A DNA stretch of 64,000 nt from Stieleria sp. JC731 (GTDB taxonomy: Bacteria > Planctomycetota > Planctomycetia > Pirellulales > Pirellulaceae), in contig NZ_JAJKFQ010000005.1 of NCBI RefSeq assembly GCF_020966635.1, forward strand, positions 584,481-648,480, written 5' to 3'. Position 1 is the stretch's first letter. Every line of letters begins with the position of its first letter. Below, piece after piece: positions 8,988-17,902 of the stretch. The position numbers and the translations under genes are program-made. A model generated the notes under the pieces. The model searched no databases. It had not been told where the DNA came from and was given only the letters and a program-made list of their open reading frames with translations.

Positions 8988-11123
8988 TTAACCCTCGACC
9001 ACAACGCGAGTGCCCTGAACATCAACCACCGTGACAGTGCTGCCTTTATCAATCATCGATCCGTCGCTGACCACTTGGATGATTTGATCACCGAACTGAG
9101 CTTTTCCACTGGGACGTAGCGGTGTTGTCGACGTGCCTTGCTGACCTATCAACCAGGCGTAGTCAGCAATCTTTTCGGCTTCATGAATCGCGACCGTGTC
9201 CGGCGATTCCATGATCAAGTGACGGAAAAGCGGTACGTGTGGGAACAGCTGACGCATCAAGACGAAACCACCGACCATCCCGAGCAGGCCAACGATCGCT
9301 GCCCACAGCCCGCGTGTCAGGACTGCCAACTGAAAAGAGTTTTTCGGTAGCACAAAGGTTTGGCTCATCAAGACAATAGAGGCGATCGTCATGATCATTC
9401 CACCAATGCCAAAGATCCCAAAGCCCGGAATGACAAAGATCTCTAGCCCGATGCAGCCCAGCCCCATGATCAGCAACACAAGCTCCAGCCACTCGGCGGT
9501 ACCGGCTAAGTAATTCATCCAGAAAAATAGACCGAAGCAGACCATCGCGAAGAAGCCAGGGACACCGATTCCGGGGGCGTTCATCTCGGCGCTCAAGGCA
9601 ACGAATCCGACCATCATCAGGATCATCATCAACCCTTTGTTGCGTCCCAAACGTTCGACGAATCGGATCACTCCGCGATCAGAAACGGGAGCAGGAATCG
9701 AAGAAAAACCAGCGCGTACCGCAGCGTCTTGGAGCGACTCGCTTTTAGCTTCGGCCAATCCGAGTTCGATTGCACGGTCGGCGTTGATCCCTTCGCTGAA
9801 GTCAATCCGTTCGCCTTTTTCCCAGCGGTCTCTCTCCAGTTGTGGGTCTTCCACTCCGGCGACTAAATCGTCCTGACTGCAATATTTGATTTGGCCGGTT
9901 TTCTTGTTTGTGAACTGAAAAATCTCCAGCTCGGGGCAAAGTAGACCTCGTATCAGGCCAGCGGGACGTTTCGTCGATCGAGCAATTTGGTCGATCAGCT
10001 GGCTGTGATTATCGATGTCAATGATCGAGACAACGTCAGAGCCTTTGCCACCCAAGGTTGCGTCGGGCTTGATGTAAAGCGGTTTGCAGGAAACGGCAAT
10101 CAACGCACTATCGGCGCGTGCTTCACGAACGACGAATCCAGGGACGCTGCGCAGTGGTGATTCGGGGATTCCAAACATGCTTGCCAAAATCGCACTTTGG
10201 TCCAAGTCACCGCCGACAGAGTCGATCGAAACCAGCCAGGAGTTGACACCGTTTTCAAGCGATGCAGTTAAATTGCTTTGCCACCTTCTGACGCGGTTGT
10301 GTGAAACCGATCCGGCGATCTCCAAATGAACGCCTTTGATTTCACCGGTCGACGAATCGCCTTCGGCGGGAATCAATTCGGCAAGGTCCAAGACGTCGCA
10401 AACGTCTTGGGAATCGGCTACCAAGCCGGCGGCGATTCTCGCCGAACGCAATTGATCAGCTGAAATCGTCGTCGCGGCGCCGGGGGCACTCCAGATCTCT
10501 TCGCCAACGACTTGATCGGTTTCACGCAGTTTCACAATTTCGCTGCCAGCGGCGAATGACTGCTCACCATCGACAGTATTTAGCTTGGCAAGCTCGACTT
10601 CGGGATCGATCAATGCGTTGACAACCGGCTCTGGAAAGACGCTGCGTTTGGCCGCGACAGAGACGTAAGTCAGTTTGATTGTCTCGTCATAGTCGCTCTC
10701 TCCACTAGAGGCATCGGTGAGCTTTCCGGATGCTGAAACCAGCAGCGAATCGGAGGCCAGGATGGGAAGGATCGAATGCCCTGTCACCGAACCTTCGACC
10801 CAAGAGACGAGCCTCAATGAGCGGAGTCGGTTGCCGGTCATCGCACGAGCAAGCTTTAGGGCATCTTCAAACGACGTCGCTTCACCTCCAGTGGATTCGG
10901 AAGTGTACCGAAGCACAACATCAAGCCTGCCATCTTTCGGTGCAGACTCGACCAAGCGTTCGAGTGTCCCGATCAGCGAGATTGTGGACTGGCTATCCAA
11001 AGGAACCGGTACATCGACCAAGTACCCACGCCGAGCTTCATCTGAAAAGGAGGCCTGAGGACAGAGACAGATCCACAGCCCTAGCGGCAGTAGGAATGAT
11101 AAATAGCGCGTCGTTTTGTCCAC
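8988..11123 (-). CDS. nfeD: Long NfeD protein with ClpP-class protease domain
   Basis: A 711-residue membrane-bound serine-protease-type NfeD. A signal peptide (LLPLGLWICLCPQASFS) leads to two ClpP/SppA-like crotonase-fold regions; SIDSVGGDLDQSAILASM marks the oxyanion region and REARADSALIAVSCKP holds the likely nucleophile serine in the slot usually reading ASAG. The dyad lysine is not certain but RSTKRPAG is in the right region. After about residue 495 come four to five membrane helices and a final OB fold ending TVVDVQGTRVVVEG. GTG 11123 has GGAG eight bases upstream. Such proteases are thought to cleave membrane partners of stomatin/flotillin type. First gene of the nfeD-nfeD-floA operon. 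Confidence 0.88.
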   Translation of the reverse strand: MDKTTRYLSFLLPLGLWICLCPQASFSDEARRGYLVDVPVPLDSQSTISLIGTLERLVESAPKDGRLDVVLRYTSESTGGEATSFEDALKLARAMTGNRLRSLRLVSWVEGSVTGHSILPILASDSLLVSASGKLTDASSGESDYDETIKLTYVSVAAKRSVFPEPVVNALIDPEVELAKLNTVDGEQSFAAGSEIVKLRETDQVVGEEIWSAPGAATTISADQLRSARIAAGLVADSQDVCDVLDLAELIPAEGDSSTGEIKGVHLEIAGSVSHNRVRRWQSNLTASLENGVNSWLVSIDSVGGDLDQSAILASMFGIPESPLRSVPGFVVREARADSALIAVSCKPLYIKPDATLGGKGSDVVSIIDIDNHSQLIDQIARSTKRPAGLIRGLLCPELEIFQFTNKKTGQIKYCSQDDLVAGVEDPQLERDRWEKGERIDFSEGINADRAIELGLAEAKSESLQDAAVRAGFSSIPAPVSDRGVIRFVERLGRNKGLMMILMMVGFVALSAEMNAPGIGVPGFFAMVCFGLFFWMNYLAGTAEWLELVLLIMGLGCIGLEIFVIPGFGIFGIGGMIMTIASIVLMSQTFVLPKNSFQLAVLTRGLWAAIVGLLGMVGGFVLMRQLFPHVPLFRHLIMESPDTVAIHEAEKIADYAWLIGQQGTSTTPLRPSGKAQFGDQIIQVVSDGSMIDKGSTVTVVDVQGTRVVVEG

Positions 11124-11461
11124 GACACCCGCTCCGGTTCGAAAGGTTTAGTGACAGATGCATTATAGGGCACGAAACCAGTTCGGCGAGGTCGGTCGAA
11201 GTTCAGCTACACCAGACGGTAGTGGACGAAGCGATGAGTCCATGCCCTGACGCTCTGGCGTAACCCATCAGCCGGCACGCGCCAGCGTGCGGTTCTCCGC
11301 GGGGTTGATCAAAATTTAATTGCGGTAACCGTCGCTAGCGCGATGCGGCTCAGGTTGACAGATTCATCAGCCGCTACGCGCCAGCGTGCGGTTTTCCACG
11401 GGTTCTACCGCCCCGCTTTCCTCGCGAAGGCATTCCTGACCGCTGGCACCCTCACCCCCAG

Positions 11462-11540
11462 CCCCTCTCCCTCAAAACCTTCGCGGGAATATCTATCGGA
11501 ATGGCAGCGTCGTTAGCGCGAAGGTTTCGAAGGAGAGGGG
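11462..11540. repeat. 79-bp inverted-repeat element (CCCCTCTCC type)
   Basis: Two 24-base arms, 11462-11485 and 11517-11540, are reverse complements at 22 of 24 positions (left arm begins CCCCTCTCCCTC, right arm ends GGAGAGGGG) around a 31-base centre. The flank CCCTCACCCCAGCC resembles a short intergenic repeat that I recall from many bacterial genomes. It could fold into a long hairpin or be a miniature mobile element; no target duplication was evident to me. Confidence 0.7.
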
Positions 11541-11689
11541 AGCTCGTGTGGTTTTCGTGCAACCTCAAGCTTCAACTTTCATCAGCCGCCACGCGCCAGC
11601 GTGCGGTTTTCCGCGGGTTCTACCGTCCCGCTACTCTCAGGAACCGTCGCTAGCGCGATCACGGCTCAGTTCTGAATCGATGTCGGCGC

Positions 11690-11725
11690 CAAAAAAAATC
11701 GCCCGGTTCAAATGAACCGGGCGAT
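11690..11725 (-). terminator. Rho-independent terminator of parB
   Basis: A perfect 13-bp stem (ATCGCCCGGTTCA / TGAACCGGGCGAT, 11698-11725) with a 2-base loop, followed in the minus direction by eight T residues (plus-strand A run 11691-11698). It lies 28 bases past the parB stop. Confidence 0.92.
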
Positions 11726-11753
11726 GATTGATTTTGATTGGGAATCTGTGTTG

Positions 11754-12725
11754 CTAACCCGCAACTCGCAGACTCGGGCGAGATTCGTTGGTCAGCATCG
11801 AACGTAGACGTTCAAACTCTTCGTTATCGCTGAAATGAATCGTGATGCGTCCTTTTCCACGGGCGCTGCTTTTGATTTCCACTTTGGTACCGAAGACCAT
11901 TCGGAATTCTTGTTGCATCGCTTCGAGGTGTGGCGAGAGGGTGCTTCGCTTTTGCCGCGTGGCGTTGACAATCTTTCGTCCCGTCTCACGATCCTCTTCT
12001 TCGCGTAGCATTTCTGCGACAAGCGATTCGGTCGCACGAACACTGATGCGTTCTTCCATGATCTTGTGGGCGGTCGTTAACTGCACTTGGTCATCGCCGA
12101 TGGGCAGCAATGCTCGGGCATGCCCGGCCGTGATCTTACCGTCTTGCAACAGATCCAGCACGTCTTTGGGCAGTTCCAAAAGACGCATCAGGTTTGCAAT
12201 CGTGCTTCGGTCAATACTGAGACGCCGCGCGAGGTCGTCTTGTTTGCAGCGGTGTTCGTCGATGTACCGCTTGAAGGACATCGCTTTTTCAATTGGGTTG
12301 AGGTCTTTTCGTTGCAAGTTCTCGATGATCGCCAATTCGGCAACCAATCGGTCATCTGCCTCGCGTACCTCGGCACGGATTTCTTTCAATCCGGCGTGGA
12401 TTGTCGCTCGAAGACGCCGTTCGCCACTGATCAGCTGATACTTGCCGTCCACGATGCGGACCAAGATCGGTTGCAGTTGCTGATGGCTGCGAATGCTTTC
12501 GGCAAGCGAAGCGATTTCATCTGGATTGAATTCGCGTCGTGGCTGAAACGGGTTGGCCTCGATCTGGTCAACTTGCAGCATCAGTGGCTTTACACCCGAA
12601 GAACCATTGCCGTCGCCGGACGATTCGGGGATTGGGTTGCCTTCATCATCCAGTGGGCTGCCCAATAATGCGGCCAAGCCTTTTCCTAAACGACGATCCT
12701 TTGTTCCGGCTGATGAACTAGTCAC
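11754..12725 (-). CDS. parB: Chromosome-partitioning protein ParB
   Basis: A 323-residue ParB. The N-terminal RRLGKGLAALLG tail is the ParA-stimulating peptide found in ParB proteins. The CTPase/ParB box follows with LQVDQIEANPFQPRR and SGERRLRA, then the helix-turn-helix for parS (CKQDDLARRLSIDRSTIANLMRLLELP and KITAGHARALL). The C-terminal dimer domain ends the protein. ParB loads onto parS near the origin and spreads by CTP-dependent clamping. GTG 12725 is chosen because it gives the conserved N-terminus and overlaps the parA stop by eight bases (GTGACTAG); the longer frame would read deep into parA. Two candidate parS sites lie upstream of parA. Confidence 0.95.
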   Translation of the reverse strand: MTSSSAGTKDRRLGKGLAALLGSPLDDEGNPIPESSGDGNGSSGVKPLMLQVDQIEANPFQPRREFNPDEIASLAESIRSHQQLQPILVRIVDGKYQLISGERRLRATIHAGLKEIRAEVREADDRLVAELAIIENLQRKDLNPIEKAMSFKRYIDEHRCKQDDLARRLSIDRSTIANLMRLLELPKDVLDLLQDGKITAGHARALLPIGDDQVQLTTAHKIMEERISVRATESLVAEMLREEEDRETGRKIVNATRQKRSTLSPHLEAMQQEFRMVFGTKVEIKSSARGKGRITIHFSDNEEFERLRSMLTNESRPSLRVAG

Positions 12726-13464
12726 GCTGCAGTACCTCCATGCACAACTGCGTATAGGCGTATGCACCTCGGGAGCGTGGTGCATATTGAAAAACACTTT
12801 TGCCGTGACTAGGTGCTTCGCTTAGCGAAACGTCCCGTGGCACGACGGATTCGAAGACGATATCACCGAAAAACTCGCGGACTTCCTGGTCTACTTCGCG
12901 AGTCAGTTCGAGGGCGGGATCATACATGGTCAGTAGGATCCCACCAAAGGTCAGTCTGCCCTTGGTGGCGACGATGACCCGTTTAATGGTTTGGATTAGT
13001 TGTGTCAGGCCTTCCATCGCGAAGTACTCGCACTGAATCGGAATCAGTACTTCGGTGCTGGCGACCAGTGCCGACTGCGTCAATTCACCCACGCTGGGCG
13101 GACAATCAATCAGAACAAAATCATATTGCTCGATGACGCTGTCGAGATGTTTGCGAACTCGGTCCGCCTGCTGGTCATCTGCAGTCGCGAGTAGGTCAAC
13201 ATCTTGAAAAGTACGGCTGCCGGGCAGCAGGCTGAGTTTGGATTGTTTGGTTTCGACGATGGCCCCATCGATCGAAGCGTCGCTAACGAGGGCGTGTCCC
13301 GTTGTGGGTTCACATCCCAGCGAGCTGGTCGCATTGCATTGAGGGTCCATATCGAGCAGCAAGCAGGACTGGTTGGCCAAAGCCAGTGCCGAAGCCAGAT
13401 TTACAGCCGTGGTGGTCTTGCCCACACCGCCTTTCTGGTTGACGACGCACAAGATTCGGCCCAC
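12718..13464 (-). CDS. parA: Chromosome-partitioning ATPase ParA (Soj)
   Basis: A 248-residue ParA/MinD-type ATPase of the small chromosomal Soj class. It opens MGRILCVVNQKGGVGKTT with the deviant Walker A containing the signature lysine, then LLLDMDPQCNATSSLG (A-prime) and DFVLIDCPPSVG (Walker B), and ends with the usual LSEAPSHGKSVFQYAPRSRGAYAY. It lacks an N-terminal DNA-binding extension, which separates it from plasmid ParA types. It drives segregation of ParB-parS complexes. GTG 13464 has GGAG eight bases upstream. parA overlaps parB, so the pair is translationally coupled. Confidence 0.96.
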   Translation of the reverse strand: MGRILCVVNQKGGVGKTTTAVNLASALALANQSCLLLDMDPQCNATSSLGCEPTTGHALVSDASIDGAIVETKQSKLSLLPGSRTFQDVDLLATADDQQADRVRKHLDSVIEQYDFVLIDCPPSVGELTQSALVASTEVLIPIQCEYFAMEGLTQLIQTIKRVIVATKGRLTFGGILLTMYDPALELTREVDQEVREFFGDIVFESVVPRDVSLSEAPSHGKSVFQYAPRSRGAYAYTQLCMEVLQRD

Positions 13465-13522
13465 GAATCAGACTCCACGATTGCTTAAGTTTGACGGTTC
13501 CGGTTCTTGGTTCCGCCGTTCA

Positions 13523-13538
13523 CGTTTCGCGGGAAACT
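13523..13538. promoter_or_regulatory. Candidate parS site 1
   Basis: CGTTTCGCGGGAAACT matches the parS consensus TGTTTCACGTGAAACA at 12 of 16 positions, with perfect GTTTC/GAAAC arms. It is 59 bases upstream of the parA start. The consensus is established knowledge; the match is seen by eye. Confidence 0.55.
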
Positions 13539-13567
13539 AAGCGAATGACGATTAGTGAAACAAGATC

Positions 13568-13583
13568 GGTTTCACAAGAAACA
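13568..13583. promoter_or_regulatory. Candidate parS site 2
   Basis: GGTTTCACAAGAAACA matches parS at 13 of 16 positions (core GTTTCACAAGAAAC, 12 of 14). Its centre is 45 bases from that of site 1, and a half-site GTGAAACA sits between them at 13555-13562. Probably a ParB-binding cluster that also controls parA transcription. Confidence 0.6.
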
Positions 13584-13589
13584 GCGCCC

Positions 13590-14020
13590 GCAAAGGCACC
13601 CCAACCCGTTCCCGAAGGTCTGACTAGTGGATTCGCAATTACGAGGCCGTCATTAGCAAGAGCAAAATGTCGCGTGTTTGGAGCAGATCGGAAAGGAAAT
13701 TTTGCTGGGCGGTCAGAGGTTTTAAGAGTCGAGATTGGTAACGAAGATTTTTTTCGCAGTCTGAAGATTCATCAGCCGCAGCGGCCAGCGTGCGGTTGTG
13801 TGTGGCAGTGTTGATCTGCGTTTAGTCTCGGAAACCGTCGCTAGCGCGATCACGGCCCAGTTTGGTGGATCTGCTTCATCAGCCGCAACACGCCAGCGTG
13901 CGGTTCTCCCCGGGATCTGCTCCCGAACGCACGCACCCTCACTCCCAAGCAGCGTAAATCAAACCGTCACGGTAGTGGACGAAGCGATGAGTCCATTCCA
14001 TCAAACAGGCTCCACCTTCC
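13590..14020. repeat. Gene-free region with scattered palindromic repeat units
   Basis: No supported gene. Two copies of the CAGCCGC...CGCCAGCGTGCGGTT arm lie near 13770-13798 and 13870-13900, a CCGTCGCTAGCGCGA arm lies near 13842, and the AGTGGACGAAGCGATGAGTC motif lies at 13974-13993. A 107-codon frame covering 13491-13814 is judged spurious because its end is repeat sequence. Confidence 0.65.
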
Positions 14021-14021
14021 A

Positions 14022-14052
14022 AACAAAAACGCCCGGGGAAATCCCGGGCGTT
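14022..14052 (-). terminator. Rho-independent terminator of ahcY
   Basis: A 10-bp perfect stem (AACGCCCGGG / CCCGGGCGTT, 14028-14052) with a 5-base loop; in the minus direction it runs into TTTTTGTTT. It lies about 45 bases past the ahcY stop. Confidence 0.88.
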
Positions 14053-14096
14053 TGGCGTTTGTTTTTGGTTCAATTGCGAAAATCGCGTTTTGAAGC

Positions 14097-15443
14097 CTAG
14101 TATCGGTAATGGTCAGGCTTGTAGGGGCCTTCGACTGGGACGCCCAGGTAGTCCGCTTGTTCTTGCGACAGCTTGGTCAGTTTTGCGCCGAGCTTATCGA
14201 GGTGCAAACGAGCGACTTCTTCGTCAAGCTGCTTGGGCAGCATGTAGACTTTTTTGACGTACGTGTCGTTGTCACGATTGCCCCACAGCTCCATCTGAGC
14301 CAAGACTTGGTTGGTGAACGAGGTGCTCATCACAAAGCTTGGGTGGCCGGTGGCGCAACCGAGGTTTACGAGGCGGCCTTTGGCCAGGATGAGGACGCTA
14401 CGGCCAGAATCGGCGAAGGTGTAGCGATCGACCGCACCGATATCGGCAGGCTTGATTTCATCCTTGGTCGCGCGTCCTTGCTCGACTTCGCTTTCCAACC
14501 ATGCGACGTCGATTTCGGTGTCAAAGTGCCCGATGTTGCAGCAGATCGCATCCTCAGGCATTTCTTTCATGTGCTCGCCGAGGATGATGTCTTTGTTGCC
14601 AGTCGTGGTGACGAATAGATTGCCTTCTTTGCAGGCGTTTTCCATCGTCGTGACTTCGAAACCTTCCATCGCGGCTTGCAGAGCGTTGATGGGATCGATT
14701 TCGGTAACGATCACGCGGCACCCATATCGTTGCAGGCTGTGTGCACAGCCTTTGCCGACATCGCCATAGCCGCAGACCACGGCAACTTTGCCAGCGAGCA
14801 TGACGTCGGTCGCTCGCTTGACACCGTCAGCCAAAGACTCCCGGCAACCGTACAAGTTATCGAACTTGCTTTTGGTTGCGCTATCGTTGACGTTGATCGC
14901 GGGAACAGCCAGCTTGCCCGTTCGGTTGAGAACTTCGAGACGGTGAATACCGGCGGTGGTTTCTTCGCTGATCCCGTGGATCTCTTCTAGCAGTTCTGGG
15001 AACCGATCGTGAACCATGGCGGTCAAGTCACCACCGTCGTCCAAGATCATGTTCAGCTTTTCGCCGGAAGGGAACGTCAGGGTTTGCTCGATGCACCAAT
15101 CGAACTCTTCTTCCGTCATGCCTTTCCAGGCGTAGACGGGAATGCCAGCTGCGGCGATTGCGGCCGCGGCGTGATCTTGAGTGCTGAAGATGTTGCAGCT
15201 ACTCCAAGTGACCTCGGCGCCCAATTCAACCAGCGTTTCGATCAGAACCGCGGTTTGAATGGTCATGTGCAAACAGCCAGCGATGCGAGCACCAGCCAGC
15301 GGTTTTTCCTTGCCGTACTTAGCGCGAAGTGCCATCAGACCTGGCATTTCGTTTTCAGCCAAGTTGATCTCTTTGCGGCCAAATTCGGCCAGCTTGATGT
15401 CTTTGACTCGGTACGGCAATCGTTCGGTATCGGCTTGCGACAC
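14097..15443 (-). CDS. ahcY: S-adenosyl-homocysteine hydrolase
   Basis: A 448-residue SAH hydrolase, which splits S-adenosylhomocysteine into adenosine and homocysteine and so clears the inhibitor of methyltransferases. Seen: substrate-domain [29 protein letters not shown] and [16 protein letters not shown], the catalytic [16 protein letters not shown], the NAD-binding [13 protein letters not shown], and the C-terminal tail ending [10 protein letters not shown] that caps the neighbouring subunit's NAD site. GTG 15443 is preferred over the longer frame because AAGGAG lies seven bases upstream and the protein then begins [12 protein letters not shown] as in relatives. The 5' leader is unusually structured. 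Confidence 0.97.
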   Translation of the reverse strand: MSQADTERLPYRVKDIKLAEFGRKEINLAENEMPGLMALRAKYGKEKPLAGARIAGCLHMTIQTAVLIETLVELGAEVTWSSCNIFSTQDHAAAAIAAAGIPVYAWKGMTEEEFDWCIEQTLTFPSGEKLNMILDDGGDLTAMVHDRFPELLEEIHGISEETTAGIHRLEVLNRTGKLAVPAINVNDSATKSKFDNLYGCRESLADGVKRATDVMLAGKVAVVCGYGDVGKGCAHSLQRYGCRVIVTEIDPINALQAAMEGFEVTTMENACKEGNLFVTTTGNKDIILGEHMKEMPEDAICCNIGHFDTEIDVAWLESEVEQGRATKDEIKPADIGAVDRYTFADSGRSVLILAKGRLVNLGCATGHPSFVMSTSFTNQVLAQMELWGNRDNDTYVKKVYMLPKQLDEEVARLHLDKLGAKLTKLSQEQADYLGVPVEGPYKPDHYRY

Positions 15444-15463
15444 GGTATAACTCCTTGGGTTGT

Positions 15464-15607
15464 GACGGAGCGGATCTCCGTCCAATCAGGGGCCACGAAC
15501 CTACCGCAGGGACTCCCGCTGGTACGCGCTCCCAAAACGCGTTTCGAGACTGGAATGCCAGTCCCGGACCGGACCTTCAAGCGACGTGCTGAAGAACTGT
15601 TGTCCGG
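15464..15607 (-). promoter_or_regulatory. Structured 5' leader of ahcY
   Basis: Three hairpins lie in the transcript upstream of the ribosome site: a 7-bp perfect stem at 15464-15482 (GACGGAG/CTCCGTC), a 6-bp perfect stem at 15547-15563 (GACTGG/CCAGTC), and a two-part stem at 15569-15607 (outer CCGGAC/GTCCGG, inner CTTCA/TGAAG). The first ends about 7-10 bases from the AAGGAG, so it could control access to it. The layout recalls a cis-acting RNA, but the conserved core of the known SAH riboswitch (GAGGAGCG...GCUCG) is not present. Role is inference. Confidence 0.4.
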
Positions 15608-15794
15608 TCATTTGGGCGAATAGTCTAACGCCCGTTTGGGTTTTGGGCACGGGGTGCACGGGCGCTTCTTATTGATTGGTTCGACAGATCCGTGGGATCG
15701 TGAATCCAATGCACGACATCCCATAGTCTAGGCGAAACAGCGTCACCTTGCGATTGAGAGATTTGCTATCACAAGCGGATGATTGGGGAGTATT

Positions 15795-16085
15795 AGCCGC
15801 TGGCGCGTCGGTGTGCGGTTGTGTGTGCGGGGTTGGTCTGAGTCTAGAACCGCGGGCTGGCGCCCAGCGGCTGATTTGGACAGTTCCAATTTTCATCAGC
15901 CGCAATGCGCCGGTGTGCGTTTGTGTGTGCGGGGTTGGTCTGAGTTTAGAACCGCGGGCTGGCGCCCAGCGGCTGATTTAGCCAATTCCGAATTCATCAG
16001 CCGAAATGCGCCAGCATGCGGTTATATGTGCAGGGTTGATCAGCATCCAATCCCGAGAACCGTCGCTAGCGCGATCATGGCTCCG
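15795..16085. repeat. Palindromic repeat, three near-tandem copies (101-103 bp)
   Basis: Units start at 15795, 15898 and 15999. Units 1 and 2 share a long identical stretch including GTGTGCGGGGTTGGTCTGAG and an end arm AACCGCGGGCTGGCGCCCAG that pairs with the CAGCCGC/GTGCGG arm at the start. Unit 3 is degenerate and ends with the CCGTCGCTAGCGCGATCA arm. The rest of 15608-15794 shows no gene. Confidence 0.8.
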
Positions 16086-16103
16086 TTTGATTAATCTGCC
16101 GCC

Positions 16104-16763
16104 CTAAACCAATCCGCTTTGACTTGCGAAGTCCAAGATGCGTTGTTCGTTTTTGACACCTTTGGGGCATTCGACTCCGCTTGCCGTGTCGATGGAAACC
16201 GCACCGGTTGACGCGACCGCATCGGCAATATTCTCGGGCTTCAACCCGCCCGCCAAAGTCCATTCGACTTCGCCTGCCGACTCAGACCAGCGTTTGATTG
16301 ATGCCCAGTCCAATGTCTTGCCACTGCCACCATGGGCCGCACCGGCGTCTGCATCAAGCAACAATTGGACTCCCGCGTCGATCCAGGGCTGAGCCACCGT
16401 TTGAATCTCCACGGCGCTCAGTTCCGTGCGAGGAAGCTTGATAGCCCGGATGACGCGTATGCCATCGGCAATCAGTTGTTTGGCTAGTTCGACCGGTTCA
16501 TCACCGTGCAGTTGTAACGCATCCAGGCCAACCGAGGCGGCGATGCTGCGAAGCTGCTCCAGATCGTTGTTGACAAAAACGCCAACTCGCAACAGCCCCA
16601 ACTCCTGCGCCGTCTTGGAAAGGTTTTGAGTCGATTCTGATGCCGGATCGACGTAGCGAACGCTTGGTGGAAAGAAATTGAGACCGATCGCATCGGCGCC
16701 ACTGCGTCCGACCGCTTCGACGTCTTTCTTTAGACGAACTCCACAAATTTTGACGCGAAACAT
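16104..16763 (-). CDS. trpF: Phosphoribosylanthranilate isomerase
   Basis: A 219-residue TIM barrel catalysing the Amadori rearrangement of phosphoribosylanthranilate in tryptophan synthesis. Seen: MFRVKICGVRLKKDVEAV with the catalytic cysteine in KICG, GLNFFPPSVRYV, VGVFVNND, LQLHGDE, the catalytic aspartate in LLLDADAG, LAGGLKPENIADAV and the phosphate-binding SIDTASGVE. ATG 16763 has GGGAG just upstream and gives the family-typical N-terminus. It stands alone: the trpD copy lies 41 kb away, so the pathway genes are dispersed. Confidence 0.95.
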   Translation of the reverse strand: MFRVKICGVRLKKDVEAVGRSGADAIGLNFFPPSVRYVDPASESTQNLSKTAQELGLLRVGVFVNNDLEQLRSIAASVGLDALQLHGDEPVELAKQLIADGIRVIRAIKLPRTELSAVEIQTVAQPWIDAGVQLLLDADAGAAHGGSGKTLDWASIKRWSESAGEVEWTLAGGLKPENIADAVASTGAVSIDTASGVECPKGVKNEQRILDFASQSGLV

Positions 16764-16891
16764 CACCACTCCCAATTTGACCGTCCTAATCGTTAACTCA
16801 GCTTCGATTCGGCTCATCCACCCCCAACGACGCGGTCGATAACACCGAAACCATGCCGTTCGGATATTTCGGAACCCTCAGAGGCTTCACG

Positions 16892-17902
16892 ATGAAGGAT
16901 CGCTCACAGCTCCTCGATCAACTGCTCGTCTTTTCTGCAACGTTTGTCATCGTGCTGGGAATGTGGCCCGCGCAAGCCAAACGCCAAGTGCTCCACTGCT
17001 TGACCGGCATCGATGCCGACACCGGAAACCAGAAATGGACAACGTACAGCATGCCAGTGGATCATCCCAGCCTCCCTGAGCTGAAGCAATCGATCGAGAA
17101 CTGGCAAGTCCCTGAAAACGATCCCGTCTATGTGACCGCAAAATGGAGAAGGCAGGTCGCGGATTTCTACGAGAAGTCCTCTGTCAGGTCACAGGCAAGT
17201 CTGCCTCAAACGGATAGCGACAAGAACGTCAAGATTCGATCGGGACGAAACGCAAAGCCGAGCAGCGGACCGACAACCGCTTCGATCTCTGACAGCGTCA
17301 TGACCGTTTCCTTTGAGCTTCCAGTTGACGAGTCACAAACAACGAACTCATGCGAAGATGACATTGCTAGCAGTAGCGATTTGCTAGCACCGCTCCCGGT
17401 TGCTCGCGGAGTCATCCAGCAGGTTGGGTACGAAACCGAATTGAATCAGGTTCCTCATGCTGAATTGCCAATGTCTCGCTCCGCCGTTGTGACGTCGGAT
17501 TACGAAGTGAAGTCGCAGGAAGTTGCGTCGATCGAAGTGGCTTCAGCAGAGATCGATTCACCGACGATGGCTGTCGATTCGTTTGCAGGTTCCGACGCTC
17601 AGTACTGGCGAGATGTCAAAGCGGCTGCCGATGTCTCCATTTCCAAGATCGAATCTCGCGCCGCGAACCCGCCGGTCGTGCTTGGAGACATCCAAAAAGC
17701 GGGGCCTTCGCAATTCGCATTCAATTTGGCAGTGCTGCTGGCGATTGCCGCTGTCTGTGGCTGGGTTCACTGGCGCAAACGCACTCCGGTCTTGTCGAAC
17801 GTCGAATTTCGTGACCAGCCGATCGGCGTTTTGGCTCGGATCGGCACGTTCGGCGGAATTGTCACGTTGGCATTTATATCTGCGGTCGTGGTTTGGTATT
17901 AA
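16892..17902 (+). CDS. Hypothetical membrane protein, three helices, 336 residues
   Basis: I do not recognise a family. The chosen ATG 16892 follows a GAGG by eight bases. An N-terminal membrane helix (QLLVFSATFVIVLGMWPAQA) leads to a long soluble region rich in Ser, Asp and Thr (about residues 30-270) without clear domain motifs. Two C-terminal helices (FAFNLAVLLAIAAVCGWVHW and FGGIVTLAFISAVVVWY) end the protein. It sits 117 bases before the ExeA-like ATPase on the same strand, so it may be a membrane partner for it. The N-terminal stretch GIDADTGNQKWTTYSMP suggests a small folded element. Confidence 0.65.
   Translation: MKDRSQLLDQLLVFSATFVIVLGMWPAQAKRQVLHCLTGIDADTGNQKWTTYSMPVDHPSLPELKQSIENWQVPENDPVYVTAKWRRQVADFYEKSSVRSQASLPQTDSDKNVKIRSGRNAKPSSGPTTASISDSVMTVSFELPVDESQTTNSCEDDIASSSDLLAPLPVARGVIQQVGYETELNQVPHAELPMSRSAVVTSDYEVKSQEVASIEVASAEIDSPTMAVDSFAGSDAQYWRDVKAAADVSISKIESRAANPPVVLGDIQKAGPSQFAFNLAVLLAIAAVCGWVHWRKRTPVLSNVEFRDQPIGVLARIGTFGGIVTLAFISAVVVWY

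Larger units (their letters stand above)
11124..11753. other. Gene-free region with three kinds of repeats
   Basis: No supported gene. It holds a 26-base motif AGTGGACGAAGCGATGAGTC (11221-11240 core) that recurs elsewhere, copies of the CGCCAGCGTGCGGTT palindrome arm near 11280-11295, 11371-11395 and 11595-11612, a large inverted repeat at 11462-11540, and the parB terminator. The nfeD promoter should lie at the left end. Confidence 0.7.

Noticed and set aside
13491-13814. 107-codon frame upstream of parA
   Set aside because: It covers the candidate parS sites, has a repeat-derived end and no family features.
15444-15625. Known SAH riboswitch before ahcY
   Set aside because: The consensus core is missing although the leader is structured.
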